From contig NZ_JAVRHL010000001.1 in the NCBI RefSeq assembly GCF_031846565.1, positions 806,001 to 870,000 on the forward strand: 64,000 nucleotides of DNA, in the 5' to 3' direction. Every line of letters begins with the position of its first letter. The first letter of the stretch is position 1. Source of the DNA: Tropicimonas_B omnivorans (GTDB lineage: Bacteria > Pseudomonadota > Alphaproteobacteria > Rhodobacterales > Rhodobacteraceae). Made by a program: the position numbers and the translations under genes. Below the pieces are notes generated by a model, which worked only from the letters and a program-made list of their open reading frames with translations, was not told where the DNA came from and made no database searches. Shown here in pieces: positions 1 to 8,916 of the stretch.

Positions 1-1725
1 GAAGCCGCCGATCGCGCCCTCTTCCAGGGTGATGAGGGCCTCGTGCTCTGCCGCGAGGGACAGGATCAGCTCCCGGTCGAGCGGCTTGGCGAAACGCGCA
101 TCGGCAATCGTGGGGTTGATGCCGCGAGCCGAGAGCGCCTCGGCCGCCTTCCTCGCTTCCGAAAGCCGCGCCCCGAAGGACAGGATCGCGACGCGGCTAC
201 CCTCCTGGACGATGCGTCCCTTGCCGATCTCGAGCGGAACGCCACGCTCGGGCATCTCGACGCCGGTGCCCTCGCCCCGCGGAAAGCGGAACGCGATGGG
301 CCCCTCATCATGCGCGGCCGCCGTCGCCACCATGTGCCGAAGCTCCGCCTCGTCGGCCGCGGCCATGACGGTGAACCCGGGCAGGTTGGCGAGGAATGCC
401 ACGTCGAAGGCGCCGGCATGGGTCGGTCCGTCCGCTCCGACGAGCCCCGCCCGGTCGATGGCGAAGCGCACGGGCAGGCGCTGGATGGCGACGTCGTGCA
501 CCACCTGGTCGTAGCCACGCTGCAGGAATGTCGAATAGATCGCGCAGAACGGCCTGAGCCCGCCCGCCGCCTGGCCGGCAGCGAAGGTCACCGCGTGCTG
601 CTCGGCGATGCCGACATCGAAGCTGCGCCCCGGAAACCGCTCCGCGAAGAGGTTCAGCCCCGTCCCGTCCGGCATCGCGGCGGTGACGGCCGTGATCGTC
701 CGGTCCTCGTCCGCCTCCTGCATCAGCGACTTGGCGAAAACGCTGGTATAGGAGGGCGCGTTGCTCTTGGCCTTGGCCTGCTCGCCGGTGACGACATCGA
801 ACTTCGACACGCCGTGCCCGCGATCCGCTGCCGCTTCGGACGGGGCGTAGCCCTTGCCCTTGCGGGTGATGGCGTGGATCAGGATCGGCCCGTCGGCCCG
901 GGCCTTGACGGTCCGGAAGACGGAGAGAAGCTGGTCCATGTCGTGCCCGTCGATGGGCCCGAGATAGGAAAAGCCGAGCTCCTCGAACAGCGTCCCGCCG
1001 ACGGCCATGTGTTTCAGGAGGCCTTTGGCCCGCTTGGCCCCCTCGCGGAAAGGCGGCGGCAGCATGGAGACCGCCCCCTTCGCCGCCGCCTTGAGTTCCT
1101 GGAACGGCGCACCGGCATAGAGGCGGGACAGGTAGGAGGACATCGCGCCCACGGGCGGGGCGATGCTCATCTCGTTGTCGTTCAGGATCACGATCAGCCG
1201 CTTGCCGAGATGGCCGGCGTTGTTCATCGCCTCGAACGCCATGCCGGCGCTCATCGCGCCGTCCCCGATCACCGCGATGCAGTCGCCGATCTCGGGGTCC
1301 GCCGTGCCGCCGAGGTCCCGCGCGACCGCATAGCCGAGCGCCGCGCTGATGGAGGTGGAGGAATGTGCCGCGCCGAACGGGTCGAACACGCTCTCGCTGC
1401 GCTTCGTGAAGCCCGAGAGGCCGTCCTTCTGGCGCAGCGTGCGGATCCGGTCGCGGCGGCCCGTCAGGATCTTGTGCGGATAGGTCTGGTGGCTGACATC
1501 CCAGACGAGGCGATCCCGCGGCGTATCGAACACCGCGTGAAGCGCGACCGTCATCTCCACCACGCCGAGGCCGGCGCCGAGGTGGCCGCCCGTCTCGCTC
1601 ACCGCGCTGATCGTCTCGGCCCGCAGCTCGTCCGCGATGAGGGACAGCTCCCCGTCGGACAGACGGCGCAGGTCCGCCGGTCCGCGCAGGCGGTCGAGAT
1701 GGGGCGTGCTGGGTCGATCGGCCAT
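1..1725 (-). CDS. dxs: 1-deoxy-D-xylulose-5-phosphate synthase (3' end cut by window edge)
   Basis: This thiamine-diphosphate enzyme condenses pyruvate with glyceraldehyde 3-phosphate, the first step of the non-mevalonate isoprenoid pathway. Read from 1725, the protein begins MADRPSTPHLDRLRGPADLR and shows the family landmarks in order: GGHLGAGLGVVEMTVALH, the ThDP-binding GDGAMSAGMAFEAMNN, and the transketolase-type PFCAIYSTFLQRGYDQV with IDRAGLVGADGPTH. An AGGAGG Shine-Dalgarno element lies just upstream of the ATG. About 574 residues are visible against a usual 635-645, so roughly 65 C-terminal residues lie outside the window. It starts 14 nt after ispA and is the last visible gene of a four-gene operon. 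Confidence 0.97.
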   Translation of the reverse strand, partial: MADRPSTPHLDRLRGPADLRRLSDGELSLIADELRAETISAVSETGGHLGAGLGVVEMTVALHAVFDTPRDRLVWDVSHQTYPHKILTGRRDRIRTLRQKDGLSGFTKRSESVFDPFGAAHSSTSISAALGYAVARDLGGTADPEIGDCIAVIGDGAMSAGMAFEAMNNAGHLGKRLIVILNDNEMSIAPPVGAMSSYLSRLYAGAPFQELKAAAKGAVSMLPPPFREGAKRAKGLLKHMAVGGTLFEELGFSYLGPIDGHDMDQLLSVFRTVKARADGPILIHAITRKGKGYAPSEAAADRGHGVSKFDVVTGEQAKAKSNAPSYTSVFAKSLMQEADEDRTITAVTAAMPDGTGLNLFAERFPGRSFDVGIAEQHAVTFAAGQAAGGLRPFCAIYSTFLQRGYDQVVHDVAIQRLPVRFAIDRAGLVGADGPTHAGAFDVAFLANLPGFTVMAAADEAELRHMVATAAAHDEGPIAFRFPRGEGTGVEMPERGVPLEIGKGRIVQEGSRVAILSFGARLSEARKAAEALSARGINPTIADARFAKPLDRELILSLAAEHEALITLEEGAIGGF

Positions 1726-1738
1726 GTCGCCTCTCCTC

Positions 1739-2611
1739 CTATCGGTTCCGCGCGATAACGAAGCGGGCCAGCGCGCGCAACGGGTCCGCATCCGGACCGT
1801 AGGGAGCCAGCGCATCCTGCGCATCCTGCACCAACGCGTTCGCCCGTGTCTTCGCTCCCTCGATGCCGAGAAGTTCGACGAAGGTCGCCTTGCCCGCCTC
1901 GGCATCCTTGCGCAGCCGCTTGCCGGCGGCCTGCGCGTCCCCGGTTGCATCAAGGAGGTCGTCGGCGATCTGGAACGCGCGTCCCAGCGCGGTGCCGTAG
2001 GCGCTGAGGGGGGCCGGGTCCGCCCCCGCCATCCGCGCGCCGGCCTCCGCCGCCCAGACGATGAGCGCGCCGGTCTTGGCCGATTGCAGCTCTTCCACCT
2101 GGCGCAGGTCGAGCGGCGAGTCCGCGGTCTCGGCCGCGATGTCGAGGGCCTGCCCGAGGACCATGCCCCGTCCGCCGGAGGCCCGGGCGAGAGACAGCGC
2201 CAGATCGCTGCGCGCCTCGCCGGTGGGCGCCCCGCGCGGGTCGGAGACGAGCTCGAAGGCCAGCGATTGAAGCGCATCCCCCGCCAGGATAGCCGTCGCC
2301 TCGTTCCATGCGACATGAACCGTCGGTCGGCCCCGCCGGAGGTCGTCATCGTCCATCGCCGGAAGATCGTCGTGAACGAGGGAATAGGCGTGAAGCGCCT
2401 CGACCCCGGCCGCCGGCCAGATCGCCTGCCGCTCGGGCATTCCGTGCAGCCGCCCCCCTTCGAGGACCAGCGCCCCCCGCAGTGCCTTGCCCCCGCCGAG
2501 CGCGTGGCGCATCGCGTGGGTCACGGGGATATCCGGCCAATCCGACAGGTGCCCGTCGATATGCAGCGCGACCGACGCGGCGGCGCGGCTGAGAAGGTCC
2601 GTCGCGCTCAT
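1739..2611 (-). CDS. ispA: Short-chain polyprenyl diphosphate synthase (farnesyl/geranylgeranyl type)
   Basis: This 290-residue cytosolic enzyme elongates allylic diphosphates with isopentenyl diphosphate. The first aspartate-rich motif is at residues 81-88 (DDLPAMDDDD, a DDx4D type usual in bacterial FPP synthases) and the second is DDLLD at about 217-221. GGGKALRGALV near residue 40 fits the IPP-binding region. The ATG overlaps the xseB stop by 4 nt, and dxs follows 14 nt downstream, which ties precursor synthesis to chain elongation. The exact product length (C15 or C20) cannot be settled from sequence alone. Length and motifs are normal. Confidence 0.95.
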   Translation of the reverse strand: MSATDLLSRAAASVALHIDGHLSDWPDIPVTHAMRHALGGGKALRGALVLEGGRLHGMPERQAIWPAAGVEALHAYSLVHDDLPAMDDDDLRRGRPTVHVAWNEATAILAGDALQSLAFELVSDPRGAPTGEARSDLALSLARASGGRGMVLGQALDIAAETADSPLDLRQVEELQSAKTGALIVWAAEAGARMAGADPAPLSAYGTALGRAFQIADDLLDATGDAQAAGKRLRKDAEAGKATFVELLGIEGAKTRANALVQDAQDALAPYGPDADPLRALARFVIARNR

Positions 2612-2850
2612 TCGGTCTCGAACGGAGCCGTTCCGACGGCATTGCCGCCGGCATCCTGCGTGATCGCGGCGACCTTTTCCTCGGCGGCCTTGAGTTGATG
2701 CTCGCAGCGCTTCTTCAGCGATGCGCCGCGCTCATAGAGCGCGATGCTCTCCTCGAGCGGGACATTGCCGGTTTCAAGACGGGAAACCACTTGCTCCAAC
2801 TCGCGCATCGCGGCCTCGAAGCTCATTTCCGATACGGGCGTTTCGGTCAT
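2608..2850 (-). CDS. xseB: Exodeoxyribonuclease VII small subunit
   Basis: This 80-residue protein matches the XseB pattern: SFEAAMRELEQVVSRLETG, then PLEESIALYERGASLKKRCE and a helical tail. It partners XseA (not in the window) in degrading single-stranded DNA to oligonucleotides. It is coupled on both sides: its ATG overlaps the stop of the upstream deacetylase gene by 4 nt, and its own stop overlaps the ispA start by 4 nt. An xseB-ispA-dxs order is common in proteobacteria, so the neighbourhood supports the call. Confidence 0.95.
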   Translation of the reverse strand: MTETPVSEMSFEAAMRELEQVVSRLETGNVPLEESIALYERGASLKKRCEHQLKAAEEKVAAITQDAGGNAVGTAPFETE

Positions 2851-3785
2851 CGGGCGCCTCGCTCCATCAGGACGGTCACATGCGCAGCGACGCTCGCCGC
2901 CAGCGCCTCGAGGTCATAGCCGCCCTCGAGGCTCGACACAACGCGCCCCCCGGCCGTCTCGTCCGCGAGGTCGCAAAGGGCCCCGGTGACCCAGGCGAAA
3001 TCCTCCTCCGTGAAGTCGAGGCCCGCGAGGGGGTCGCTCCCATGGGCGTCGAAGCCCGCCGAGATCAGGATCAGCTCCGGCGCGAATGTCCGGAGGGCCG
3101 GCAGCGCACGCTCTTCCATCACCTTCCGAAACAAGGCCCCGTCAGCGCCGGAGGGGAGCGGAAGGTTGAGGATCTGCCCGTGCGCGCCCGTCTCGTCCGG
3201 GGAGCCGGTGCCGGGATAGAGCGGCATCTGGTGGGTCGACACGAAAAGGCAGCGCTCTTCGTCCCACATGAGGTCCTGCGTTCCGTTTCCATGGTGAACG
3301 TCGAAATCGACGATGGCGACGCGGGAAAGGCCGTGAACGTCGAGCGCCCGTTTCGCCGCCGCTGCGATCGAGCCGAAGAGACAGAACCCCATGGGTTTTT
3401 CCCGCTCGGCGTGGTGACCGGGAGGGCGCATGGCGCAAAAGGCGGTTCGGGCCTCGCCCGTCAGAACCGCATCGACCGCGGCGCACGCCGCTCCGGCAGA
3501 GCGCAAGGCCGCCTGAAGCGATCCGGGCGACATCCAGGTATCCGCATCGAGGGAGACGAATCCGTCCTGCGGCGCCGAAGCCTCGATGAAGGCGATATGC
3601 GCCTCTGGGTGAACGCGGAGCAAATCGTCGCGGCTTGCCTCCGGCGCCTCCCTGCGGTCGAGCCCCGCGAACGCAGGACCCGATAGCGCCGCCATCACGG
3701 CGTCGATACGGGCGACCTGTTCGGGATGGCCATCCGGGGTGACATGGGACTGCGAGGCGGGGTGCGTGTAAAGAAGCGTCGTCAT
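2847..3785 (-). CDS. Histone-deacetylase-like amidohydrolase
   Basis: This is a class II HDAC/acetoin-utilisation-type zinc amidohydrolase of about 312 residues. The signature pieces are RPPGHHAE (catalytic histidine pair, about residue 124), DFDVHHGNGT (zinc ligands, about 160), SAGFDAHGSDPLAG (third zinc ligand) and EGGYDLEAL (active-site tyrosine). I chose the ATG at 3785 because MTTLLYTHPASQSHVTP is the usual family N-terminus; an in-frame ATG at 3821 would add 12 residues. The natural substrate in bacteria is unknown; small acetylated amines or acetyl-lysine are possible. It is the first gene of the operon leading to xseB, ispA and dxs. Confidence 0.93.
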   Translation of the reverse strand: MTTLLYTHPASQSHVTPDGHPEQVARIDAVMAALSGPAFAGLDRREAPEASRDDLLRVHPEAHIAFIEASAPQDGFVSLDADTWMSPGSLQAALRSAGAACAAVDAVLTGEARTAFCAMRPPGHHAEREKPMGFCLFGSIAAAAKRALDVHGLSRVAIVDFDVHHGNGTQDLMWDEERCLFVSTHQMPLYPGTGSPDETGAHGQILNLPLPSGADGALFRKVMEERALPALRTFAPELILISAGFDAHGSDPLAGLDFTEEDFAWVTGALCDLADETAGGRVVSSLEGGYDLEALAASVAAHVTVLMERGAR

Positions 3786-3924
3786 GATGCCGACCCTACC
3801 CGCCCGTGCGCATTGCGCCACCCCCTGACCGCGTCATCTGCGGCTCGGCGTCCGGATTGGCACGGAGGCGTCCGGAGCGGAGATCACGTGTCGCGCGATG
3901 GGGCAAACCCATGTCAGCCGGTGG

Positions 3925-4074
3925 CTACTGTTTGTTGATATGTCCGGGGTGCTTGTCCTTGTTCTCGATGTCTTCGGGGCCGCGAATGGGCTTGTCGCCG
4001 CGCTCGTCGGTGGCGGTATTCTCGTCGGGCGTCTGGGGACGATCGAGGTTCTTGGGGGATTTTTTGTCTGTCAT
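3925..4074 (-). CDS. Small hydrophilic hypothetical protein (49 aa)
   Basis: A 49-codon ORF begins MTDKKSPKNLDRPQTPDENT and ends in DKHPGHINKQ. It is very rich in Asp, Glu, Lys, Arg and Pro, has almost no hydrophobic residues and is probably disordered. The composition is unlike random GC-rich read-through, which tends to give Ala/Arg/Gly/Pro strings, and this supports a real gene. No strong Shine-Dalgarno is visible. It sits alone, about 140 nt upstream of the deacetylase-dxs operon on the same strand. I do not know its function. Confidence 0.6.
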   Translation of the reverse strand: MTDKKSPKNLDRPQTPDENTATDERGDKPIRGPEDIENKDKHPGHINKQ

Positions 4075-4496
4075 GGTCTGTGAATGCCGTAGCCTCGAAG
4101 GTGTTCCTCCGCGCGGGCCGGTGGCGGCGGAAAGACGCTGTGGCCCCTCGGCCGCAGGGGCGGGACATTGCCGTTCCGTTTGCTTCTATCCTTCAGTCTA
4201 CCGCGTGATTTTCGCCTGCCGCCCGTCCGTCGTACTGCGGAAATCCTGCCAAAGGGTTTCGGCTCCCCGCGCATTTTTCGGGCGGGTGCAGATCGCGGTG
4301 GCGCCAACCAGATCTTAATCCGAATCGCACAGAAGCAGGGGGCGGATGGAGATGCGCTCCGCCGCCGAAGGCGCGGCATCCTGTCCGAACGTTCCCGGCC
4401 TGATCGGGTTCAGGGCTTAATGTCCGAGTGTCGGCAGGATGCGCGGCTTCGCAGCGAAAGAGATCTGGAGGGCCCTGTCGTGCAGATCCGGTAGGG
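4075..4496. other. Intergenic stretch with no recognised gene
   Basis: About 420 bases lie between the 49-aa gene and the end of the dnaE2 reading frame. Open frames here are arginine- and proline-rich and look like read-through. I see no tRNA, no strong hairpin with a T-run and no riboswitch core. The promoter of the 49-aa gene should lie at the left side of this stretch. Confidence 0.5.
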
Positions 4497-7400
4497 TCAG
4501 GCTCGGGTCGAGTTGCATTTGAGGCCACCTGTGGCGGGATCGGCGGCCCATTCGTCGCTTCGCACCCGGAAACTGCTTCGGGCGCGCGCATCCGGCGAGG
4601 CGAATGCAGACGTTCCCGGGCGCAATTGGCCGATGAGCCCGGGCCGGATGCAAGCTGCGAGCGTCGGCTGAGCGTCGGTTTGCGCTCCGCGCGAAGCATG
4701 GGGATGGTGCCGCGAACCGCAGGGAGGCGAAGCGCTCCCGGGCAGATGTGGGCGTGGCGTCGTGGCAGGTGTCTGGACTGCGGCGGGCAACGCATGTCCT
4801 CCCTCTTTCATTGGCATGTCTTTCCGGACCGATACTGCCTCTGCCTCCGGCGTGACGTTTTCGATCGATGGCGCCAGCGACGCGGGTGTTTCACGGGCAC
4901 CCCGGGCCTGATGCTTCGGAAGCGGTGAGGCGGGCGGGGTTGGAGCTGCGCCTTCTGCCCCGTCGTCGTCTCCTGCCGCGCCGCTGCGAGCTGGCGCGGT
5001 GCCGGCCGGAAGGGTGGCGGACGTCGACGCGGTCCCGGTCTTTGCACCCGCTGCGGGGGCGGACAGGGCTCTGCGATGGTTGCCGCGACCGAAATCCTCC
5101 GACGGTCCGGAGGTCGGCGCCAGAGCCTCTTTCGACGAGGACTCGGGGGTTAGAATCCCGCGGAGCATGGCGAGAGGGTGGGTGCGCAGGCTGAGGCGAA
5201 GGGAGACATAATCCTCGACCACCTCCTCGCCCGGGGTCATGCAGGGCAGGCGAGCCGCGTCCTCCAGGATGTTCTCGCCGTCCATGTCGCCGGCGAAGAG
5301 CGGCAGGGGGGATGGGCCGGCCAGGGCCTTCGCGGCCCAGAGGGCCTCCCGGCGGGACAGGCCCACTGCGGCGAACGCGTCCGCCTCGGCAAGCTTCTCG
5401 AGCATTGGGGGGGCAATGCCGGCACGACGCCAGACCTCCTCGACGCCGAGGTATCCGTTGCCCCGCGCGGCGGAAATCCACTTGGCCTCTTCTTCCTTCA
5501 GGCCGCGGATCTGGCGGAAGCCGAGCCTGAGGGAGAGATCGCCCCGGGCATCGCGCTCCATCACGCTGTCCCAGTAGGAGGCGTTGATGCAGACGGGCAG
5601 GATGGTGACGCCGTGCTCCCGCGCGTCCCTGACAATCTGCGCGGGCGCATAGAAGCCCATCGGCTGGGAGTTCAGCAGCGCGCAGGCGAACATCCCCGGA
5701 TGGTGCTTCTTGAGCCAGGCGGAGGCGTAGACGAGCAATGCGAAGGACGCGGCGTGACTTTCGGGGAAGCCGTAGGAGCCGAAGCCCTCGATCTGGGAGA
5801 AACAGCGCTCGGCAAAGTCCGGATCATACCCGTTGGCCCGCATCCCCCGCAGGAAACAGCCGCGGAACTCGCTGATATTGCCGAGCTTCTTGAAGGTGGC
5901 GAGGGCGCGGCGCAGCCGGTCGGCCTCGTCGGGAGTAAAGCCCGCGCCGATGATCGCGATCTGCATCGCCTGCTCCTGGAAAAGCGGTACGCCGAGGGTC
6001 TTGCCCAGCACCTTGCCCAGCTCGTCCGAGGGGAAGGTCACCTCCTCCTCCTTGTTGCGGCGGCGCAGGTAGGGGTGGACCATGTCGCCCTGGATCGGCC
6101 CGGGGCGGATGATCGCGACCTCGATCACCAGGTCGTAGAAACAGCGCGGGCGCATGCGTGGCAGGAAGTTCATCTGCGCGCGGCTTTCCACCTGGAAGAC
6201 GCCGAGGGAATCGGCCCGGCAGAGCATGTCGTAGGTCGCCGGGTCCTCCTTCGGCATGGTGGCCAGGGTATGGTCCACCCCCTTGTGCTGGCGCAGCAGA
6301 TCGAAGGCGCGGCGGATCACGCTGAGCATGCCGAGGGCGAGGACGTCCACCTTGAGGATGCCGAGCGTGTCGATATCGTCCTTGTCCCAGGGGATGATCG
6401 TGCGGTCCTCCATCGAGGCGTTCTCCACCGGGCAGAGTTCGTCCAGTCGCCCCTCCGTGATGACGAAACCGCCCACATGTTGGGACAGGTGGCGCGGGAA
6501 TCCCTGAATTTCGCGGACAAGCGCCATGGTCTGGGCGAGGCGCCGCTCCCTGGGGTCGAGCCCAAGTTCGCGCAGGCGCGCCTCTTCCATCCCGGCGCCC
6601 GACCCGAACCCCCAGATCTGGCTGGAGAGGGCGGCCACCATGTCCTGCGAGAGACCCATGGCGCGGCCGACCTCCCGCACCGCCCGCTTGCCGCGGTAAT
6701 GGATCACGGTGGCGCAGAGGCCGGCGCGTTCCCGTCCGTACCGGCGGTAGATGTACTGGATGACCTCCTCGCGGCGGTCGTGTTCGAAGTCGACGTCGAT
6801 ATCGGGCGGCTCGTCCCGCGCCTCCGATACGAACCGTTCGAACACCATGGTGCCGACCTCGGGGGAGACGGACGTGACGCCGAGGCAGTAGCAGACCACC
6901 GAGTTCGCCGCCGAGCCGCGGCCCTGACACAGGATGCCGCGGGAGCGGGCGAAGGTGACGATGTCGGCAACGGTGAGAAAATAGGGCTCGTAGCCGAGCC
7001 TGGCGATCAGGGTCAGCTCGTGCGTCATCAGGCGGAGCACGCGCTCCGGCGCGCCCTCGGGATACCGCCAGGCCAGACCCTCATGGGCGAGGCGGGCGAG
7101 GCGGTCCCTGGCGCTTTCGCCGTCCGCGATCTCGGTCGGGTATTGATAGCTCAGTTCGGAGAGGCAGAAGGTGCAGCGCCGGGCAACCTCGCCGGCGCTG
7201 GCGAGGGCGGCGGCATGGGGACCGTCGAAGAGTCGTCGCATCTCCGCCTCGGAGCGCACCCGGCGCTCTGCATTGGGCAGGCCGGCGCGGCCGAGCCGGT
7301 CGATGACGCAGCCGAGGCGGATGGCACAGAGGATGTCCGCCAGAGGCCGTCGGCGGCCGTGATGCATGAGAGGTTCGGCGGAGGCGACGGTGTCGACCCC

Positions 7401-8102
7401 GAGGGCAGCGGCACGCGCGGCGAGGGTATCGAAGCGGTCGCGGTCCTGCCCGTCATAGCGCGGCGCAAGAACGACGTGACAGGCGGTGCCGAAGCGGGCG
7501 ACGAGGCGGCCGGCATGGCTGTCCCAGAGCGCACGGGTGGGGCTGGCCGGGTTGTGCGCGCTGCGGGGCAGGCCGCCCGGAGGGGCGAACCCGGCGAAGA
7601 TCAACAGCTCCATCCCCTCCCCCCATTCGAGCAGGTCGTCGAGGCTCAGCAGGCAGTCGCCCTTGGTGGCGCGGCGGCGGCCGAGGGAGATCAGGCGGGA
7701 GAGGCGGGCCCAGGCGGGACGGTCCCGCGGCAGCGCGGTGACGCTGAAGCCATCCTCGAAGACAAGCCGGGCGGCGGGGATGAGGCGCGGGACATTGCGG
7801 ATCGCCAGCGAGGGTGCGCTGGGGGCGCCCGGCGGTGCAGGAGGGCCGATCGGTCCGTCCCGTGCCTCCATCTCCTCCCGCTCCCGCACGAGACGGCGGA
7901 TCTCCCTCGCGGCGGCATAGGCGCGGACGACACCGGAGACGGAGTTGATATCCGCGACGGCAATGGCCGGCAGGCCCTTCATCGCGGCGCGGTCCACCAT
8001 CTCCTCCGGGTGGGAGGCGCCGGTCAGGAAGGTGAAGTTCGACAGCGCCGAAAGCTCGGCGAACGGGGCGCTGCCCGGGTGGGTGAGCTGACGGTCCGGC
8101 AT
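4497..8102 (-). CDS. dnaE2: Error-prone DNA polymerase III alpha subunit (DnaE2/ImuC), C-terminal region replaced
   Basis: DnaE2 is the mutagenic translesion polymerase of the bacterial SOS response. The PHP domain starts with FAELSALSNFTFLTGASHPEE. The polymerase active site is present: PDIDVDF at about 433-439 gives two catalytic carboxylates and KVDVLAL, with Asp at about 586, gives the third. Upstream CQGRGSAANSVVCYCLG is typical of DnaE2. The family resemblance stops at LSLRTHPLAMLRGIL (about residue 984). The usual OB-fold and the conserved C-terminal end are absent; about 215 Ser/Thr/Ala/Pro-rich codons follow to the stop. I chose the ATG at 8102, since an in-frame ATG at 8147 falls inside a LexA-like box; neither has a strong ribosome site. 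No imuA or imuB is adjacent. Confidence 0.9.
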   Translation of the reverse strand: MPDRQLTHPGSAPFAELSALSNFTFLTGASHPEEMVDRAAMKGLPAIAVADINSVSGVVRAYAAAREIRRLVREREEMEARDGPIGPPAPPGAPSAPSLAIRNVPRLIPAARLVFEDGFSVTALPRDRPAWARLSRLISLGRRRATKGDCLLSLDDLLEWGEGMELLIFAGFAPPGGLPRSAHNPASPTRALWDSHAGRLVARFGTACHVVLAPRYDGQDRDRFDTLAARAAALGVDTVASAEPLMHHGRRRPLADILCAIRLGCVIDRLGRAGLPNAERRVRSEAEMRRLFDGPHAAALASAGEVARRCTFCLSELSYQYPTEIADGESARDRLARLAHEGLAWRYPEGAPERVLRLMTHELTLIARLGYEPYFLTVADIVTFARSRGILCQGRGSAANSVVCYCLGVTSVSPEVGTMVFERFVSEARDEPPDIDVDFEHDRREEVIQYIYRRYGRERAGLCATVIHYRGKRAVREVGRAMGLSQDMVAALSSQIWGFGSGAGMEEARLRELGLDPRERRLAQTMALVREIQGFPRHLSQHVGGFVITEGRLDELCPVENASMEDRTIIPWDKDDIDTLGILKVDVLALGMLSVIRRAFDLLRQHKGVDHTLATMPKEDPATYDMLCRADSLGVFQVESRAQMNFLPRMRPRCFYDLVIEVAIIRPGPIQGDMVHPYLRRRNKEEEVTFPSDELGKVLGKTLGVPLFQEQAMQIAIIGAGFTPDEADRLRRALATFKKLGNISEFRGCFLRGMRANGYDPDFAERCFSQIEGFGSYGFPESHAASFALLVYASAWLKKHHPGMFACALLNSQPMGFYAPAQIVRDAREHGVTILPVCINASYWDSVMERDARGDLSLRLGFRQIRGLKEEEAKWISAARGNGYLGVEEVWRRAGIAPPMLEKLAEADAFAAVGLSRREALWAAKALAGPSPLPLFAGDMDGENILEDAARLPCMTPGEEVVEDYVSLRLSLRTHPLAMLRGILTPESSSKEALAPTSGPSEDFGRGNHRRALSAPAAGAKTGTASTSATLPAGTAPARSGAAGDDDGAEGAAPTPPASPLPKHQARGARETPASLAPSIENVTPEAEAVSVRKDMPMKEGGHALPAAVQTPATTPRPHLPGSASPPCGSRHHPHASRGAQTDAQPTLAACIRPGLIGQLRPGTSAFASPDARARSSFRVRSDEWAADPATGGLKCNSTRA

Positions 8103-8424
8103 GGCAGTCTCGAGGCTGAGGGCGAGTCGGACCGTCAGGATATTCATGCTTTGTTCTTTTTGGGAGTCCGGGAATGGGGTGTCCTTGAGTGAGGAGACGC
8201 AATGTATTGATCGTGAAGGAAAGAACGGTGCGCCGGCCCGGAGGAGGCGGGGCCCGGCGGAGGGGGTAGCCATCCGGGGGGCGTCTTGCCGGGAACGGAG
8301 CGACGCGCGGGGCAGAGAGGAACCGGGCTGCACCGAGGCGCCTCGCCCGAAGAAGACGGCGCAAGCCGGGGTGCCGGCACCGTCCTTCCCCGAGCGCCGC
8401 TCGCCGGTGTGCGCTGGCCCTTCT
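8103..8424. other. Intergenic region upstream of dnaE2
   Basis: About 320 bases separate the secreted-protein gene from dnaE2. The stretch holds the presumed dnaE2 promoter and the LexA-like box at 8142-8156. Otherwise it is purine-rich on the + strand with no gene I can support. Confidence 0.5.
8142..8156 (-). promoter_or_regulatory. Candidate LexA (SOS) box upstream of dnaE2
   Basis: On the minus strand the sequence reads GAAC-AAAGCAT-GAAT. This is 7 of 8 fixed positions of the alphaproteobacterial LexA site GAAC-N7-GAAC. It lies 40 nt upstream of the chosen dnaE2 start, a sensible place for an SOS operator. One mismatch and a single half-perfect site keep confidence modest. Confidence 0.4.
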
Positions 8425-8916
8425 CTATTCCGTAGCGCAGTCGCCCTCGTCGCGGTGGCAGGCCACGACCCGCTCCAGCTGCCCCTTGCTCGGCTGGCCG
8501 TAGGCGTCTCCACCGCAGGCATTGATGTCGACGCGCCAGTCGTCGCCGATCTGCTCCAGCGCCATCATCATCGGCTCGGGGCCGGGCGGGGTGGGGCACC
8601 AGGGGCCGAGGCAGGAAAGGCGGACGGTGACGGGCGTGCTCACGGGAACGGTAAAGCCGTCCTTCGTGATCGCATGCCCCTCGAAGGGGATGCCGGGAAA
8701 ATCCCGGGTCTCGGGGGCGCCCACGTCGTAGCTTTCCATCTGCGGAAAGCTCACGGCGGAGAGGTCCAGCTGCCCATAGGCGATGCGGAAGGCCTCTTCG
8801 GCATCCCGCGCCTGGGTGTAGATCCGGACCGGATCGGGGCGCAGGCAGGACAGGGCAGCAGCCTGACCGGCTGAGAGGGTCGCAGCGGCGACGAGGAGGG
8901 CGGCGATGGGGCGCAT
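8425..8916 (-). CDS. Secreted hypothetical protein (163 aa)
   Basis: The protein starts MRPIAALLVAAATLSAGQAAA, a clear Sec signal peptide, and continues LSCLRPDPVRIYTQARDAEE. The mature part is about 140 residues with several cysteines (LSC, LSCLGPWC, INACGG, VACH, GDC) that could pair in the periplasm. I do not recognise a domain. Its ATG overlaps the rppH stop by one base (TGATG), so it is probably translated after rppH. The open frame extends further upstream, but that part is shadow of rppH; the start is set by the signal peptide. Confidence 0.8.
   Translation of the reverse strand: MRPIAALLVAAATLSAGQAAALSCLRPDPVRIYTQARDAEEAFRIAYGQLDLSAVSFPQMESYDVGAPETRDFPGIPFEGHAITKDGFTVPVSTPVTVRLSCLGPWCPTPPGPEPMMMALEQIGDDWRVDINACGGDAYGQPSKGQLERVVACHRDEGDCATE

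Noticed and set aside
43..1758. A 571-codon open frame on the + strand opposite dxs
   Set aside because: It is antisense to a clear Dxs protein. Its Arg/Gly/Asp-rich sequence matches no family and is a product of high GC.
4380..4440. Possible thiamine-riboswitch-like stretch (CCTGATCGGGTTCAGGG)
   Set aside because: The conserved CTGAGA part and the rest of the fold are missing, and no thiamine gene follows.
5178..8192. A 1004-codon open frame on the + strand opposite dnaE2
   Set aside because: The minus-strand frame has intact polymerase motifs. The + frame lacks any domain and mirrors DnaE2 codon positions.
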